Shown here piece after piece: positions 45,325 through 53,195 of a stretch of 64,000 nt of DNA. The position numbers and the translations under genes are program-made. The DNA comes from Fen-1273 sp963837815 (GTDB taxonomy: Bacteria > Bacteroidota > Ignavibacteria > UBA10030 > UBA6906): positions 310,001 to 374,000 of the forward strand of contig CAWIOS010000013.1 of the NCBI GenBank assembly GCA_963837815.1, in the 5' to 3' direction. Each line of letters begins with the position of its first letter. Position 1 is the stretch's first letter. Under the pieces are notes generated by a model. The model was given only the letters and a program-made list of their open reading frames with translations, was not told where the DNA came from and did not search any database.

Positions 45325-46146
45325 ATGGAAAGAGTCAGCGTCGTTCTTGTGACACTGAATGAGGCGCGCAACATCGAGCGCTGTCTCGGGAGCGTTCGCT
45401 GGGCGGACGAGATCATCGTCGTGGATTCGTTCAGCACGGACAGGACCGTGGAACTTGCCCGACGGTACACGGACCGGGTCTACTCGCACGAATACCCGGG
45501 GACGAGCAGGCAGGTGGAGCGGGGAATCGGCTACGCCACAGGAGAGTGGATATTCGTCATCGACGCCGACGAGGAGGTCTCCCCGGAACTTGCCGCCGAA
45601 GTCAGGGAGGTGCTTGCCGACAGCAGGGGGTTCGCGGGTTTCGAGTTCATCCGGAAGCCGGAGGCGTTCGGCAAATGGATCGAACACGGGGGCTGGTTCC
45701 CCGACTACCAGTTCAGGTTCTTCAGGAAGGACTCGTATTATCCGGAACATCAGGAGATCCACGGCGGATTCAACACGCGCGGGAAGAGGGGCCGGCTGAA
45801 GGGATTCCTCTACCATCATACGTACGGCACGATCTACGCGTACGTGGAGAAGATGAACGAGTATACGTCGCTTCACGTTTCGAACCGGCTGAAGGCGGAC
45901 CGCGGCGGTGCGCCGCGGTGGTACACGATCCTGTTGAGCCCGCTGTCGCATTTTCTCCGGATGTTCTTCTCCCGGAGAGGCTACCGGGACGGTTTTCACG
46001 GGTTCATACTGGCGATCCTCGACGCCAACTATGCGATGCTTATGTATGCAAAACTGTGGGAATACAGGATGCGCGAAAAAGAGGGAAAGGGGATCCTTCC
46101 CCCCATTACGAACTCTGCGTTGAACTCCCTCAAACGGAAACAATGA
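45325..46146 (+). CDS. Family 2 glycosyltransferase (LPS core type, WaaE/KdtX-like)
   Basis: A 273-residue GT-A fold enzyme. The opening VSVVLVTLNEARNIERCLGS, WADEIIVVDSFSTDRTVELA and the metal-binding DADEEV fit GT2. The C-terminal half has the HGGWFPDYQFRFFRK and HHTYGTIYAYVEKMNEYTS pattern of WaaE/KdtX-type beta-1,4-glucosyltransferases that extend the lipopolysaccharide inner core. It starts three bases after leuS and overlaps the MsbA-like gene by ATGA. A related GT2 follows the exporter. Confidence 0.86.
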   Translation: MERVSVVLVTLNEARNIERCLGSVRWADEIIVVDSFSTDRTVELARRYTDRVYSHEYPGTSRQVERGIGYATGEWIFVIDADEEVSPELAAEVREVLADSRGFAGFEFIRKPEAFGKWIEHGGWFPDYQFRFFRKDSYYPEHQEIHGGFNTRGKRGRLKGFLYHHTYGTIYAYVEKMNEYTSLHVSNRLKADRGGAPRWYTILLSPLSHFLRMFFSRRGYRDGFHGFILAILDANYAMLMYAKLWEYRMREKEGKGILPPITNSALNSLKRKQ

Positions 46147-47984
46147 CAACCTACGCACGGATACTGGGCTTCATCCGGCCCTACAGGCTCACGCTTGTCC
46201 TCTCGATCGTCTGCTCGATATTCTTTTCCATATTCAGCGGCGTGTCGATCTATCTCATCATTCCCCTCCTCACGACGCTCTTCGACCCGGGGAAAACGAC
46301 GCCCGCCGCGGCGGTTGCCGCGCCGGGCCCGTCGTTCATGCCCGGATGGGTCATCGCGGCGAAGGACGCGGTCACGGAGGCGTTTCATCACGCGGTGTTC
46401 CGGGCCGATCCGGCGGATTCCCTTTTCAATATATGCATAATCATCGTCTCCGCATTTTTCCTGAGGAACCTGTTTTCGTACCTGCAGTCGAACCTGATGA
46501 TTTACGTGGAACAGGGGCTCACGCGGGATCTGAGGGATTCCCTGTACAGGCACATCCACGAGCTCCCGCTCGCGTATTTCACGAACGAACGGACCGGGAA
46601 CCTGATCTCCAGGATCATGAACGACGTGCCCGTCATCAACACGGGGATCTCGGCCACGTTCCAGACGATGATCCGGGAGCCGCTCCTTCTCCTTGTGTAC
46701 CTCACGATCTGTCTCGTCCTGAGCTGGAAACTGACGCTGATATCGTTCGTCGTGTTCCCCGTGGTGCTCCTCGTGATCGCAGGGGTGGGGCGCCGCGTCC
46801 ACAAGGAGAGCGGGCTCGCGCAGGAGCGGATCGCGGACCTGACCTCCGTGCTCCACGAGACGATCTCGGGCGTCAAGGTCGTGAAGGCGTTCGGGATGGA
46901 GGAGTTCGAGAACAGGAAATTCGCGCGGGAAAGCAACAGCTATTTCCGCACGATTCTCCGGGTGACGAATATCCGGAACCTCGCATCGCCGACGACCGAG
47001 TTCCTGAGCGCCGCCGCGGGGGGCGTGATCATCTGGTACGGCGGGCTCCAGGTTCTCGGCAGGAGCATGGAGGGGAGCGAGTTTCTCGGGTTCCTCTTCG
47101 CGATGTTTCAGCTCATGCCCCCCATCAAGGAGCTGAGCAATGTGAACAACAGGATCCAGGAGGCCTCGGCGGCGGGAAAGCGCGTCTTCGAGGTGCTTGA
47201 CACGGAGCCCAATATCAGGGATTCCCCCGGTGCGGTCACCCTGCCGGCGTTCACCTCGGACATCCGGTTCGAGGGGGTCTCCTTCCGCTACGGCGAGGGT
47301 GAGACGGTCCTTGACGGTATCACCCTGAACATCCGGAAGGGGGAGGTCGTGGCAATCGTGGGCCCGAGCGGCGCGGGCAAATCGACGCTGATCGACCTGG
47401 TTCCCCGGTTTTACGACCCCACGGGAGGCCGCATACTCATCGACGGCGTCGATCTGCGCAACGTCCAGCTCCGTTCGCTCAGGGACAAGATCGGGATCGT
47501 CACGCAGGAGACGATCCTGTTCAACGACACGGTCAGGAACAACATCGCGTACGGGCTTGACGACTGTCCCCTCGAGAGGATCGTGAGCGCGGCCAGGGCG
47601 GCGAACGCCCACACGTTCATCAGTGAGATGCCGCAGGGGTACGACTCGGTAATCGGCGAGCGCGGGGTGAAGATTTCCGGGGGAGAACGCCAGCGGCTGG
47701 CGCTGGCGCGTGCGATCCTCAAGAACCCGCCGGTCCTGATACTCGACGAAGCCACCTCCGCCCTTGACACCGAGTCGGAAATACTCGTTCAGGAGGCAAT
47801 CGAACGGCTCATGACGGGCCGCACGTCGATCGTCATCGCGCACAGGCTTTCCACGATTCAGCACGCCGACAGGATCGTCGTCATCGAGGGGGGGAAGATC
47901 GTCGAAGCGGGGAAACACACGGAGCTTATCGGAAAAACGCGCGGCCTTTACCGGAAGCTCTACCAGCTCCAGTTTCGGGCCTGA
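46143..47984 (+). CDS. MsbA-like ABC exporter (lipid A/LPS flippase type)
   Basis: A 613-residue half-transporter with a six-helix membrane domain (~1-330) and an ATPase domain. Walker A GPSGAGKST, signature ISGGERQRLALARA, Walker B LILDEATSALD and the H-loop IAHRLST are intact. A poorly conserved Ala/Pro-rich insert (TTPAAAVAAPGPS) lies in the first periplasmic loop. Its location between two LPS-core-type glycosyltransferases supports an MsbA role, flipping core-lipid A across the inner membrane. The start overlaps the upstream stop by ATGA. Confidence 0.85.
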   Translation: MTTYARILGFIRPYRLTLVLSIVCSIFFSIFSGVSIYLIIPLLTTLFDPGKTTPAAAVAAPGPSFMPGWVIAAKDAVTEAFHHAVFRADPADSLFNICIIIVSAFFLRNLFSYLQSNLMIYVEQGLTRDLRDSLYRHIHELPLAYFTNERTGNLISRIMNDVPVINTGISATFQTMIREPLLLLVYLTICLVLSWKLTLISFVVFPVVLLVIAGVGRRVHKESGLAQERIADLTSVLHETISGVKVVKAFGMEEFENRKFARESNSYFRTILRVTNIRNLASPTTEFLSAAAGGVIIWYGGLQVLGRSMEGSEFLGFLFAMFQLMPPIKELSNVNNRIQEASAAGKRVFEVLDTEPNIRDSPGAVTLPAFTSDIRFEGVSFRYGEGETVLDGITLNIRKGEVVAIVGPSGAGKSTLIDLVPRFYDPTGGRILIDGVDLRNVQLRSLRDKIGIVTQETILFNDTVRNNIAYGLDDCPLERIVSAARAANAHTFISEMPQGYDSVIGERGVKISGGERQRLALARAILKNPPVLILDEATSALDTESEILVQEAIERLMTGRTSIVIAHRLSTIQHADRIVVIEGGKIVEAGKHTELIGKTRGLYRKLYQLQFRA

Positions 47985-48043
47985 GGATGGATCAGGACGG
48001 AAATCATGCCCGCCCGGGGGCGGATGCCGGGGAAGGAGGCGCT

Positions 48044-48805
48044 GTGCGAGCAACGCTGACAGTCATCACGCTGACGAAGAACGAGGAACGGAACATCGTC
48101 GGGTGCATGGAAAGCGCCGCCTGGGCCGATGAGATCATCGTCCTCGATTCCGGCAGCACGGACGCGACCGTCGAGCTTGCTCGCCGGTTCACGCCCCACG
48201 TGGCAGTACTCCCCTGGCGGGGGTACGGCGCGGCGAGGAACGAGGCGCTGGCGCGTTCGCATTCCGGGTGGATCCTGTGGCTCGACGCCGACGAGCGGGT
48301 GACGGAAGAGCTTGCCGCGGAGATCCGTGCCATACTCGCGGAAGACGACAGCCGGGTGGCCGGGTACGAGGTCGCGCGGCGGGCGTATTTCTGCGGAAAG
48401 TGGATCAGGCACGGCGGGTGGTACCCGTCCCGGGTCATCCGGCTCTTCCGGAGGGATCGTGCGAAATTCAGCGAAACGCGCGTCCATGAGCGGCTCCTCC
48501 TCAGCGGGCCTGTCGCGCGCACGCGGCACGACCTCATTCACTATACCGACCCGGACCTCGACCACTATTTTACGAAATTCAATTCCTACACCTCGCTTGC
48601 CGCCCGGGACATGGCCGAGGCGGGGAGGCGGTGGTCGGTCGCCGATCTCATCCTCCGGCCCCTGTTTCAGTTTTTCAAAATGTACGTCCTGCGGATGGGG
48701 TTTCTGGACGGGATCCACGGTCTTATCCTCTGCATCTCCTCCTCCGCGTACGTATTCACGAAATACGCAAAGCTCTGGGAAATTCAACAGACCGCAAAAC
48801 ACTGA
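48044..48805 (+). CDS. Family 2 glycosyltransferase (LPS core type), start at GTG
   Basis: A 253-residue GT2 enzyme related to the one at 45325-46146: TLTVITLTKNEERNIVGCMES, WADEIIVLDSGSTDATVELA, LDADERV and RHGGWYPSRVIRLFRRD, ending with a membrane-associating TVLRMGF-like region. An upstream ATG (47987) would add ~19 non-conserved residues, but GGAAGGAGG (48031-48039) sits five bases before GTG 48044 and the conserved fold begins right there, so GTG is preferred. Second glycosyltransferase of the exporter cluster, probably acting on the lipopolysaccharide core. Confidence 0.85.
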   Translation: MRATLTVITLTKNEERNIVGCMESAAWADEIIVLDSGSTDATVELARRFTPHVAVLPWRGYGAARNEALARSHSGWILWLDADERVTEELAAEIRAILAEDDSRVAGYEVARRAYFCGKWIRHGGWYPSRVIRLFRRDRAKFSETRVHERLLLSGPVARTRHDLIHYTDPDLDHYFTKFNSYTSLAARDMAEAGRRWSVADLILRPLFQFFKMYVLRMGFLDGIHGLILCISSSAYVFTKYAKLWEIQQTAKH

Positions 48806-48816
48806 AGGACGGACCC

Positions 48817-49119
48817 ATGGACGCCTCGGAGAAACAGACCCTCCTCTTCGCACGGCTCGTGGTGATGCTTCACGCCGCGACAATGCAGTACCTCGGAAAA
48901 GTCAAGAATCCGCTCACGGACAAAGTCGAGCGCGATCTCCCCGCTGCGCAGGGGATGATCGACACGCTCGACATGCTTGAGCACAGGACCCGCGGGAATC
49001 TCACGCAGGAGGAGTCGCGGATGATCGCGCAGCTCCTGCAGGAACTGCGGCTCAATTACGTGGACGAAGCCCAAAAGCCCGGGCCGGTCCCGGCGCAGGA
49101 CGGGGGAGCGACTGCATGA
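48817..49119 (+). CDS. DUF1844 family protein
   Basis: A 100-residue soluble protein matching DUF1844: FARLVVMLHAATMQYLGKV, a PAAQGMIDTLDMLEHRTRGN helix and EESRMIAQLLQELRLNYV. The function of the family is unknown. It lies 11 bases after the glycosyltransferase and overlaps nadK by ATGA. Confidence 0.85.
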   Translation: MDASEKQTLLFARLVVMLHAATMQYLGKVKNPLTDKVERDLPAAQGMIDTLDMLEHRTRGNLTQEESRMIAQLLQELRLNYVDEAQKPGPVPAQDGGATA

Positions 49120-49994
49120 GATTCGCGATTTTTGGCAACGCGGAAAAGCAGGGCCTGAAGGAAGCGCTTGTCGTCCTGCTGGAGAGTCTCGAGCATGCGG
49201 GGATGGAGTATGCGCTCGACGAGGCCCTCGCCCCCGTTGTCCCGGCAGGCTCCGCCCGGACGTCAGGCAGGCTGAAGAGCCGTGAGGCGTGCCTTGAAGG
49301 CGCGGACATGCTTGTGGCGCTCGGGGGAGACGGAACAATTCTCGCCGCCGCGCGGGCCGTCGGCCGGAAGGGAACGCCGATCCTGGGCGTCAATCTGGGA
49401 ACGCTGGGATTCCTCGCTGAGCTCGCTCCCGGAGAACTCGCCAGGGCGGTCGGCGACATTCTTGCAGGAAGGTACGTCGTTGAAGAACGGCTCGTTATCG
49501 AGGTCAGGACCACTGCGGAACCCGACAGGGTATTCCCGGCCATGAACGACATTGTGCTCGACAAGTCACGGTCGTCGCGCGTGATCGATATCGAGACGCA
49601 TATCGACGGGGCGTTTGCCGTCACCTACAGGGGCGACGGCGTCATCGTGTCGACTCCCACGGGATCCACCGCGTACGCGCTCTCGAACGGCGGTCCGATC
49701 GTCACACCGGGGAGCGACGTCATCGGGATAACCCCGATCTCGCCGCACTCGCTCAGCGGGAGGCCGCTCATCGTCCCCGTATCCAGCGTCATAAGGATCG
49801 TGGCCCACGCCGAGAGCGCCGAGATACTTCTGGCGGCGGACGGTCAGGAGGTGGCGTTTCTTCCTCCTCCGGCCGAGATCATCGTGCGTAAAGCGGGGTA
49901 TACCGTCAGGCTCGTCAGACGGAAGGACAGATCGTATTTCGACCTCCTGAGAGCGAAGCTGCACTGGGGGAGGGACGCGCGTACGTCGCGGTGA
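49116..49994 (+). CDS. nadK: NAD(+)/NADH kinase
   Basis: A 292-residue kinase making NADP from NAD and ATP (or polyphosphate). The GGDGT motif (VALGGDGTILAAAR), the NLGTLGFLAE loop and the C-terminal TPTGSTAYALSNGGPIV are all present. It is translationally coupled to DUF1844 (ATGA). The 3' end faces the minus-strand cytochrome-like gene across an 18-base gap with no recognisable terminator. Confidence 0.93.
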   Translation: MRFAIFGNAEKQGLKEALVVLLESLEHAGMEYALDEALAPVVPAGSARTSGRLKSREACLEGADMLVALGGDGTILAAARAVGRKGTPILGVNLGTLGFLAELAPGELARAVGDILAGRYVVEERLVIEVRTTAEPDRVFPAMNDIVLDKSRSSRVIDIETHIDGAFAVTYRGDGVIVSTPTGSTAYALSNGGPIVTPGSDVIGITPISPHSLSGRPLIVPVSSVIRIVAHAESAEILLAADGQEVAFLPPPAEIIVRKAGYTVRLVRRKDRSYFDLLRAKLHWGRDARTSR

Positions 49995-50012
49995 GCGGAA
50001 GGGGGGAGACGT

Positions 50013-50417
50013 TCAGTTGTTCTTTGCGCCTTCGACGATCCAGGCACGTATGCCGTCGATCTGATTCTGGTTCAGGGGGTACTCGCCGGGAGGCATCCGC
50101 GCTCCGACGCTTCCCGATATGCGGAGCACGAGGACGCTCGCGTCAGGCTTGGTGGCAACGACAATGCCCGGAATCGTCAGTACCGCCTGGCCGTACGATG
50201 CGAGGACCAGCGGGTTTGACTGTGTCCCGCTCCCGTGACACGCCTGCTGGTTGCACGCCTGATCAAACAACGGCTGGACCTGCTGGGAGTAGCTGATTCC
50301 GCTCATCGGGAATATGATATCGGATGGACTGTTGTCCGGTCCTGTCGGCGCGGTCCCCTTGCAGCTCCATCCGGCGAGCGCCGCAATTACAATCCCCGCA
50401 AGTGCCCCTCTTCCCAT
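50013..50417 (-). CDS. Cytochrome-c-like lipoprotein with CX4CH heme motif
   Basis: A 134-residue exported protein (ALAGIVIAALAGWSC, probable lipoprotein with Cys19, though the lipobox is atypical). The heme-binding site is CNQQACH, with four residues between the cysteines rather than two, preceded by the familiar ISYSQQVQPLFDQAC. A Met in RMPPGEYPL could be the distal ligand, followed by the IDGIRAWIVEGAKNN helix. This matches single-heme domains common in Ignavibacteria and Planctomycetes. It follows the DUF4013 gene without a gap (TAG then ATG). Confidence 0.7.
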   Translation of the reverse strand: MGRGALAGIVIAALAGWSCKGTAPTGPDNSPSDIIFPMSGISYSQQVQPLFDQACNQQACHGSGTQSNPLVLASYGQAVLTIPGIVVATKPDASVLVLRISGSVGARMPPGEYPLNQNQIDGIRAWIVEGAKNN

Positions 50418-51086
50418 CTACTCAACGCTCCGTTCCGCCGGCAGTTCAAGATACAGGAGGCCGTGCATCGCGGCCGTGACGAGGTACACGTAGAACACGG
50501 TAAACAGCACGCCGATGATAACAAAGAGGAGGCCGACAAAGGCGAACGATTCGATCCCGATGGAGATCAGTGCCACAACAACCGTGTTCTGCCAGCTGAC
50601 CCGGAAGTCCCTGAAGATCTTTCCCAGGTCGATCGCGTCGCTGATTTTCTCGCGGAGCGCAAACCTGTACGCGATGACCGGGAATATCGCGGTGAGGAGG
50701 AGCGAGTAGGGTATCACCAGGAGCGTGAACCCGAACATGTAGACGATGGTGAGGACTCCCACGAGTTCAGGCGCATCGGTCGTGCTCGTGGCCGCGGCCA
50801 GCCCGATCACCGGGATGACGAGGAGGATCACCGGCACGAAGTAGATGAAATACACGACGCAGTACTTGAATCCCAGCACGAATTTGATCCCGATATCGTT
50901 CCACTCGGGAAGAATGTGCTCCTCCCGGCGTATCACGCGCTGCGTGACCTGTATGAGGTATCCCACAATGATCGGAATCCCGATCCCCAGGAGGCAGAGA
51001 AGCATGAACAGTCCGGCGAGCAGGAACTTGGGCGCCCAGGAGGGATCCTTGAACGGGAGACTGAATGCTTTTCCTATGTCTTTCAT
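50418..51086 (-). CDS. DUF4013 family membrane protein
   Basis: A 222-residue integral membrane protein with about five hydrophobic segments. The N-terminal IGKAFSLPFKDPSWAPKFL, GIPIIVGYLIQVTQRVIRREE and LPEWNDIGIKFVLGFKYC match DUF4013. Its function is unknown. It is the first gene of a two-gene minus-strand unit with the cytochrome-like lipoprotein, and a promoter lies 37 bases upstream. Confidence 0.8.
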   Translation of the reverse strand: MKDIGKAFSLPFKDPSWAPKFLLAGLFMLLCLLGIGIPIIVGYLIQVTQRVIRREEHILPEWNDIGIKFVLGFKYCVVYFIYFVPVILLVIPVIGLAAATSTTDAPELVGVLTIVYMFGFTLLVIPYSLLLTAIFPVIAYRFALREKISDAIDLGKIFRDFRVSWQNTVVVALISIGIESFAFVGLLFVIIGVLFTVFYVYLVTAAMHGLLYLELPAERSVE

Positions 51087-51122
51087 GTTCCGGTGCAGGA
51101 AGTGAAGAGGCGTATGCTCACT

Positions 51123-51153
51123 GTAACATACAGAATGCGCTCCGGAGATTCAA
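51123..51153 (-). promoter_or_regulatory. Promoter TTG-N20-TATGTTAC for the DUF4013 operon (minus strand)
   Basis: On the minus strand TTG (plus 51151-51153), a 20-base spacer and TATGTTAC (plus 51123-51130). The predicted start site leaves a 5' leader of about 30 bases. It is back to back with the tRNA-Ala promoter. Confidence 0.5.
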
Positions 51154-51167
51154 GCGGCCCGGAGCCG

Positions 51168-51198
51168 TTGACTTTAGGGTCCCCAGTGGGTATATTTG
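51168..51198 (+). promoter_or_regulatory. Promoter TTG-N20-TATATTTG for tRNA-Ala
   Basis: TTG at 51168-51170, a 20-base spacer and TATATTTG at 51191-51198, ending 13 bases before the tRNA. It is an exact TAnnTTTG element and, beside an unmistakable tRNA gene, the best calibration point for the promoter consensus. Confidence 0.75.
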
Positions 51199-51211
51199 AC
51201 ACGCCTTCTGC

Positions 51212-51284
51212 GGGGCTGTAGCTCAGCTGGGAGAGCGCGTGAATGGCATTCACGAGGTCAGGGGTTCGATCCCCCTCAGCTCCA
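51212..51284 (+). tRNA. tRNA-Ala (anticodon GGC)
   Basis: The 73-base cloverleaf is complete. The acceptor GGGGCTG pairs with CAGCTCC (one G-T pair), the D-stem is GCTC/GAGC, the anticodon stem CGTGA/TCACG with loop ATGGCAT (anticodon GGC, codon GCC), and the T-stem AGGGG/CCCCT with loop TTCGATC. Discriminator A; CCA not encoded. It is a single-gene unit with its own promoter and terminator. Confidence 0.97.
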
Positions 51285-51297
51285 CTCCGGTCTCCAT

Positions 51298-51333
51298 CTG
51301 TCAATCGCCGTCTGACGATTGACAGTTTTTTTT
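51298..51333 (+). terminator. Rho-independent terminator of tRNA-Ala
   Basis: A perfect 10-bp stem, CTGTCAATCG (51298-51307) with CGATTGACAG (51316-51325), has an 8-base loop and is followed by eight T's (51326-51333). It begins 14 bases after the tRNA. Confidence 0.93.
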
Positions 51334-51370
51334 AACGGAACCGCACTCCGTCACGGACTGTTCAATCAGC

Positions 51371-53164
51371 ATGAAACTCCTCTACGGTTACCTGCGCGGA
51401 TACTGGAAACTTGTCCTCCTCGCCCTGTTTCTTGCGACCGTCAACCAGGTCTTCTCCCTTCTCGATCCGCTCATCTTCCGGCACGTCATCGACACGTATG
51501 CAACCAAATACCGCGATTACACGCATGCGGAATTCATACGCGGCGTAAGCCTCCTCCTTGCCGCAGCAGTCGGCGTTGCGTTCGTCTCCCGCGTGGCAAA
51601 GAACTTCCAGGACTACTTCGTCAACGTCATCACGCAACGCCTTGGCGCCAGGCTGTATTCCGACGGCCTCCGGCATTCGCTCGAGCTCCCGTACTCGGTG
51701 TTCGAAGATCAACGGAGCGGCGAGACGCTCGGAAAGCTCCAGAAGGTCCGGCTGGACGTCGAACGCCTGATCCAGGCGTCGATCGGCACGCTCTTCACGA
51801 CGCTCGTCGGGGTTATCTTCGTCATGATTTATGCGTTCACCGTTCACTGGATCATCGCCCCCGTGTACTTCGCCACGGTCCCCCTTCTCGGGATCCTGAG
51901 CAGCGTCCTGAGCAGGAAGATCAAGACGATCCAGAAGGTGATCGTCGCGGAGACGACCGCGCTTGCGGGATCCACGACCGAGTCCCTGAGGAACATCGAG
52001 CTCGTCAAGAGCCTGGGGCTTGCGGGACAGGAGATCGACCGCCTCAACAGCGTGACGGGGAAGATTCTCCATCTGGAGCTGAAGAAGGTCCGGTACCTGA
52101 GGAGCCTGAGCTTCATCCAGGGAACCTCCGTCAATTTCCTCAGGACGACGATCCTCTTCGTGATGCTGTACCTGATTTTCGCGCAGCAGATAACGGTCGG
52201 CCAGTTCTTCTCCCTGTTCATCTATTCGTTCTTCATCTTCGGCCCGCTGCAGGAGCTCGGCAACATCATCAACGTGTACAGGGAGACCGAGGCCTCGCTC
52301 AAGAATTTCCAGGACATTCTGGATGCGCCCGTCGACGCGAAGCCCGTCTCGCCGGTCCACGTCGGCCCGCTGGACACTCTCGCATTCGATCACGTGACCT
52401 TCCGCCACCAGTCCGCGTCCGCCTCCGCGCTTACCGACATCACGTTCGAGGCGCGCCTCGGTTCGACGATCGCGTTTGTGGGACCTTCCGGCGCGGGAAA
52501 GTCCACGCTCGTCAAGCTCCTCGTCGGGCTCTACAGGCCGCAGGCGGGGCAGATCTGGTATAACGGCATACCGGGGAATGACATCGATCTTGATGAATTC
52601 CGTCAGCGCATAGGCCTTGTCACGCAGGACACGCAGCTGTTTGCCGGAACGATCCGCGACAATCTCCTTTTTGTCAGCCCGGGGGCGTCGGACGCCCGGT
52701 GCATTGACGTCCTGGAAAAAGCCGCCTGCCAGAGCCTTCTGGCGCGGGCCGACCGCGGGCTCGATACGCTGATCGGCGAGGGGGGTGTGAAGGTGTCGGG
52801 GGGCGAAAAACAGCGCCTCTCGATTGCGCGTGCGCTCCTCAGGAAGCCGAACCTCCTTGTGTTCGACGAGGCGACGTCCTCGCTCGACTCCCTGACCGAA
52901 GAAGAAATCAGCGAAACGATACGGAATGTGTCCGACCAGGAGAACCACATCACGATCCTCATCGCGCACAGGCTCTCCACGATCATGCACGCCGATGTGA
53001 TCTACGTGCTCGAAAAAGGGCGGATCGTCGAATACGGCGCGCACGATGCGCTTGTGGATGCGAAGGGGCTGTATTACGCCATGTGGCGGCAGCAGATCGG
53101 AGAGGCGCGCGAACCGGTTGGCCCGTCGCTTGTCGGCGAGAAAGACCTCATCCTGAAGAACTGA
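51371..53164 (+). CDS. ABC transporter, fused membrane and ATPase domains (exporter type)
   Basis: A 597-residue half-transporter. The membrane domain (~1-310) has six helices starting LVLLALFLATVNQVFSLLDP. The ATPase domain carries GPSGAGKST, VSGGEKQRLSIARA, LLVFDEATSSLD and IAHRLST, all intact. It belongs to the ABCB/lipid-and-peptide exporter group; the substrate is not evident from sequence or neighbours. It follows the tRNA-Ala terminator and lies 31 bases before the DUF255 gene. It is distinct from the MsbA-like exporter 5 kb upstream. Confidence 0.85.
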   Translation: MKLLYGYLRGYWKLVLLALFLATVNQVFSLLDPLIFRHVIDTYATKYRDYTHAEFIRGVSLLLAAAVGVAFVSRVAKNFQDYFVNVITQRLGARLYSDGLRHSLELPYSVFEDQRSGETLGKLQKVRLDVERLIQASIGTLFTTLVGVIFVMIYAFTVHWIIAPVYFATVPLLGILSSVLSRKIKTIQKVIVAETTALAGSTTESLRNIELVKSLGLAGQEIDRLNSVTGKILHLELKKVRYLRSLSFIQGTSVNFLRTTILFVMLYLIFAQQITVGQFFSLFIYSFFIFGPLQELGNIINVYRETEASLKNFQDILDAPVDAKPVSPVHVGPLDTLAFDHVTFRHQSASASALTDITFEARLGSTIAFVGPSGAGKSTLVKLLVGLYRPQAGQIWYNGIPGNDIDLDEFRQRIGLVTQDTQLFAGTIRDNLLFVSPGASDARCIDVLEKAACQSLLARADRGLDTLIGEGGVKVSGGEKQRLSIARALLRKPNLLVFDEATSSLDSLTEEEISETIRNVSDQENHITILIAHRLSTIMHADVIYVLEKGRIVEYGAHDALVDAKGLYYAMWRQQIGEAREPVGPSLVGEKDLILKN

Positions 53165-53195
53165 GGAGTGTTCCACCACAGAGTGCCGCACCCCG

